A stretch of DNA of 64,000 bases, taken from Flectonema sp. DT1601. Lineage: Eukaryota > Euglenozoa > Diplonemea > Diplonemida > Diplonemidae. Of the stretch, positions 61,799 to 64,000 are shown piece after piece. The position numbers were made by a program, and so were the translations under genes. The stretch lies in NCBI GenBank assembly GCA_964019425.1, contig OZ025786.1:124001-188000 (forward strand), in the 5' to 3' direction. Each line of letters opens with the position of its first letter. The stretch's first letter is position 1. Under the pieces are notes generated by a model. It did not search any database. It saw only the letters and a program-made list of their open reading frames with translations, and was not told the DNA's origin.

Positions 61799-63007
61799 CA
61801 TAGATGGAAGTGCCCTACAATTTGGAGGGCGTGTAGGGCGCTTGTAGGGCGCTTTTAATATAAATATTATTTTGGAGGGCGCTTTTTTTTACCTTTTTTA
61901 TTACTATAAGACAGCTAAATTGACGTCGACTTACACTGACGCACAAGTATTTTGACGCAGAAGCCAAAAAAAAATTTTGACATGCTTGGCAGTCTTTCGA
62001 AAAAGAGAAAAAAGGGTGTCACGGGGTTCGAACCCGAGACCTCCAGGTCATGGTTCGGAGGTCAACAATGGCAAAAACAATGGGCTACTCCTTGAGAGCT
62101 TCCGGAGCCTGCTACAATCCCTGAAGCTGAAACTCATTTCAGTGGACGATGCATCCCAGATCTACAAGGAGCTGATTAGCCCGCAGAATGCACCGAGTCG
62201 AATATAGAGGGATTCGAGGAGGGAGAGTGCGTTCTTACTAACCTGTTAATAGGCCGGTCTTCACGGTACCTTGTGAGAAAAAAAAGAAGTTTACTGGTGG
62301 CAAGTAAACTGATATCCCAGAGACGCATTTGATCGGGCGAACCGGAGAAAAGTCAAATAAGATGCGATTCGACCCTCGCTGAGGGCAGGGGTGTGTCAAA
62401 ATGAGCTCGGCATTACTGTAAAGGGAAATATTCTTGTGGGGAAAAATCCGCGAGTTTTTTTCATTTTTTCTAAATCCGCGAGAATTTTTCCCCGCGAGAG
62501 TATTTCCCTGCTAGCATACATTTTATACAGCCATTTTTTTAGTTCCTTTTTGTGAAGAAAATACACCTGTTACAAAGGAAAGCTACAGCAAAAACTATTT
62601 TCATAATGCAGCATTGTTGTTTTTAGTTGTGTTTGCTAGGTAAATAATTCTTTTTTCCAGCTTGCACTTGATGGAAATGCAAGGATTCCTCACATCCTTG
62701 CACTTTTGTAAAAATCCTCTGTGGCAGGGAAATATTCTTATGGGGAAAAACGCGCGAGTTTAAAAAAAAATCCCCAAATCCGCGAGAATATTTCCCCGCG
62801 GGAATATTTCCCCGCAGGAGTATTTCCCCGCGAGAATATTTCCCTTTACAGTATATTAAAATTTAATTAAAAAAGCGCCCTACGCGCCCTCCAGCGCCCT
62901 ATTTTGGCCCTATTTTGGCCCTACAATGGCCCTATTTTGGCCCTACAAATTTTTGTGGCTGATTTTCACCAGGCGCCCTCCAAATTTGGAGGGCACTTCC
63001 ATCTATG
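61799..63007 (-). mobile_element. CATA-TIR transposon copy 3, inverted, with nested MITE
   Basis: Ends CATAGATGGAAGTGCCCTA and complement, flanked by TTAAAT at 61793-61798 and 63008-63013. Orientation is opposite to copies 1 and 2. Apart from a 436-bp insertion at 62416 its length matches copy 1. The T-arm-like segment lies near 62018-62048. Confidence 0.92.
62416..62851. mobile_element. 436-bp MITE with TA target site (CTGTAAAGGG family)
   Basis: Starts CTGTAAAGGGAAATATTC and ends with the complement, with TA at 62414-62415 and 62852-62853. Removing it restores the CATA element sequence seen at 13101. Subterminal repeats (GGGGAAAAATCCGCGAG and TATTTCCCCGCG) are repeated several times. Non-coding; TA target suggests a Tc1/mariner-type helper. 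Confidence 0.92.
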
Positions 63008-63013
63008 TTAAAT

Positions 63014-63215
63014 TCTTTTTATTTATTTTTTAAAGAAAAAAAAACGGAAAATAGAAATTAGTCGACAAAGTCGAACGATAAAAAAAACAATGATAACATT
63101 GTTTATTCTTTTTTTTATTTTTTTTTTATATTCTTTTTTATTAATTTTGAAAAAAAAAAAAAAAAACAATCAGTTTAGCGTCTTGACCAGGACGGAAAAT
63201 AGAAAGTAATCGACA
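63014..63215 (+). repeat. Satellite units between elements
   Basis: One short unit and the start of a long unit, interrupted within GTAATCGACA by the next terminal-repeat unit. Confidence 0.9.
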
Positions 63216-63713
63216 GAATTTCGATAAGTGGGAAGTAACGGACTGGGAGCTTTTGGCTCCTGCCCTATTCCCGATGTAAACTTTCTTTTTATTTTTATTT
63301 TTTTTTTTAACAGGCCCAAAGGGCGACAATGATGGTTGCTGACCAAGGAATAATATTCAAATGAATTTTCGTTTCAAAGAAACGAACAGAATTGAGAGAG
63401 AGGCAGAGAAAAAAAAAAAAAAAAAAAGAAAGAATAGAAAAAAAAAAAATATGAAGAGGAAATAATCAAACATGAAAAAAAAAAAAAAAAAAAAATATAA
63501 ATAAAAAACGTTGTATGAAAAAGGAAAAAAAGAAAAAAAAAGATCAGAAAAGGAAAGAGAAAATGAAAAGGTATAATATTATTGTGGGGATATGAGGATA
63601 GCAGGGAGATGCTCTTTTTTTTTTTTTTTTTTTTTTTTTATTTATTATTTAAAAAAAGGAAACAATCAGTTTAGCGTCTCGATCAGGACGGAAAATAGAA
63701 ATTAATCGACATA
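63216..63713 (+). mobile_element. Terminal-repeat unit plus satellite start
   Basis: GAATTTCGATAAGTGGGAAG to the ATGCTC block, then a satellite unit cut at AATCGACATA by the following MITE. Confidence 0.8.
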
Positions 63714-64000
63714 CTGCAACTGGAAATATTACTGCGCTGAATAATTACTGCGGGGAAATATTACTGCGCGGAAAAATTAGTGCGGTTTTTTTGAGAAAAG
63801 ATTAGTGCGGTTTTTTCCACTTGGTGGTAGAAAAAAATTTGGTTGCTTTTTTGCTGTGTAAGGCACCAGCAGAAAAATGCATCTGGAGAAAAAATCACTT
63901 CTGAGCAGAAATATTAGTGCGGTGGAAATATTACTGCGTGGAAAAATTAGTGTGGTTTTTTGCAGATTTGGAAATTAGTGCGGTTTTTTCCGCGCAGTAA
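63714..64000. mobile_element. CTGCAACTGG-family MITE, cut by window end
   Basis: Starts CTGCAACTGGAAATATTACT after TA (63712-63713), the same terminus as 12751-12850, but with a longer interior rich in TTAGTGCGGTTTTTT and ATTACTGCG repeats. The last bases (CCGCGCAGTAA) are the beginning of the right terminal repeat, so nearly the whole element is present. Confidence 0.85.

Overview
The window is nuclear DNA from a eukaryotic microbe with an AT-rich genome full of long A and T runs. About 12 kb at the left (3.1-12.4 kb) is an ordinary gene region. Four host genes lie head to tail on the minus strand: a Q-rich protein, a small single-pass membrane protein, a bacterial-like PPP phosphatase, and a PH-domain protein fused to a metacaspase fold that has lost its catalytic cysteine. 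The last gene has two clear spliceosomal introns (75 and 83 bp, both with a GTATGT donor). Each start codon has an AG shortly upstream, and there are no long gaps between the genes, which would fit polycistronic transcription with trans-splicing, though this is inference. All three standard stop codons end host genes, so the code looks standard. A tyrosine-recombinase retroelement with the ORF order gag-like, recombinase, RT/RNase H resembles VIPER/TATE-type elements known from trypanosomatids. That hints at an excavate or euglenozoan-like host, but true introns argue against a kinetoplastid. I cannot name the organism.

From 12.4 kb to the right end nearly everything is mobile or repetitive DNA. 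12.7-17 kb: two TIR elements, a duplicated foldback sequence and two unidentified minus-strand genes that each carry an in-frame stop. 18-20.6 kb: a Penelope-like RT element whose C-terminal part looks like a Josephin-type cysteine protease. 21.3-26.6 kb: a 480-aa gene with a possible HNH motif beside a Polinton DNA polymerase B fossil. 28.6-31.4 kb: a GC-rich 937-aa ORF joining a ubiquitin-protease (USP) domain to RNase H1-type hybrid-binding domains. 31.4-33 kb: an inverted-repeat element holding a shrunken LSU rRNA copy and tRNA-like sequences. 33-43.5 kb: a TIR element with a 6-bp target duplication, filled by later LINE and YR-retroelement insertions. 44-47 kb: another inverted-repeat block with polymerase and LINE fragments.

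From 47.6 kb on, the sequence is dominated by a satellite of roughly 105-150 bp units, about 85 in the whole window. Each unit carries two or three short perfect hairpins followed by a T run. The arrays are split by a transposon family with CATA-starting inverted repeats and 6-bp target duplications (13101-13857, 51123-59030, 61799-63007) and are bounded by a second terminal-repeat unit that starts GAATT[C/T]CGATA. One CATA copy has grown to 7.9 kb and encloses a satellite array and a coiled-coil gene fragment. Target duplications at the nested junctions give a consistent order: satellite first, then the CATA-type and IR elements, then retroelements and small TA-target MITEs inside those.
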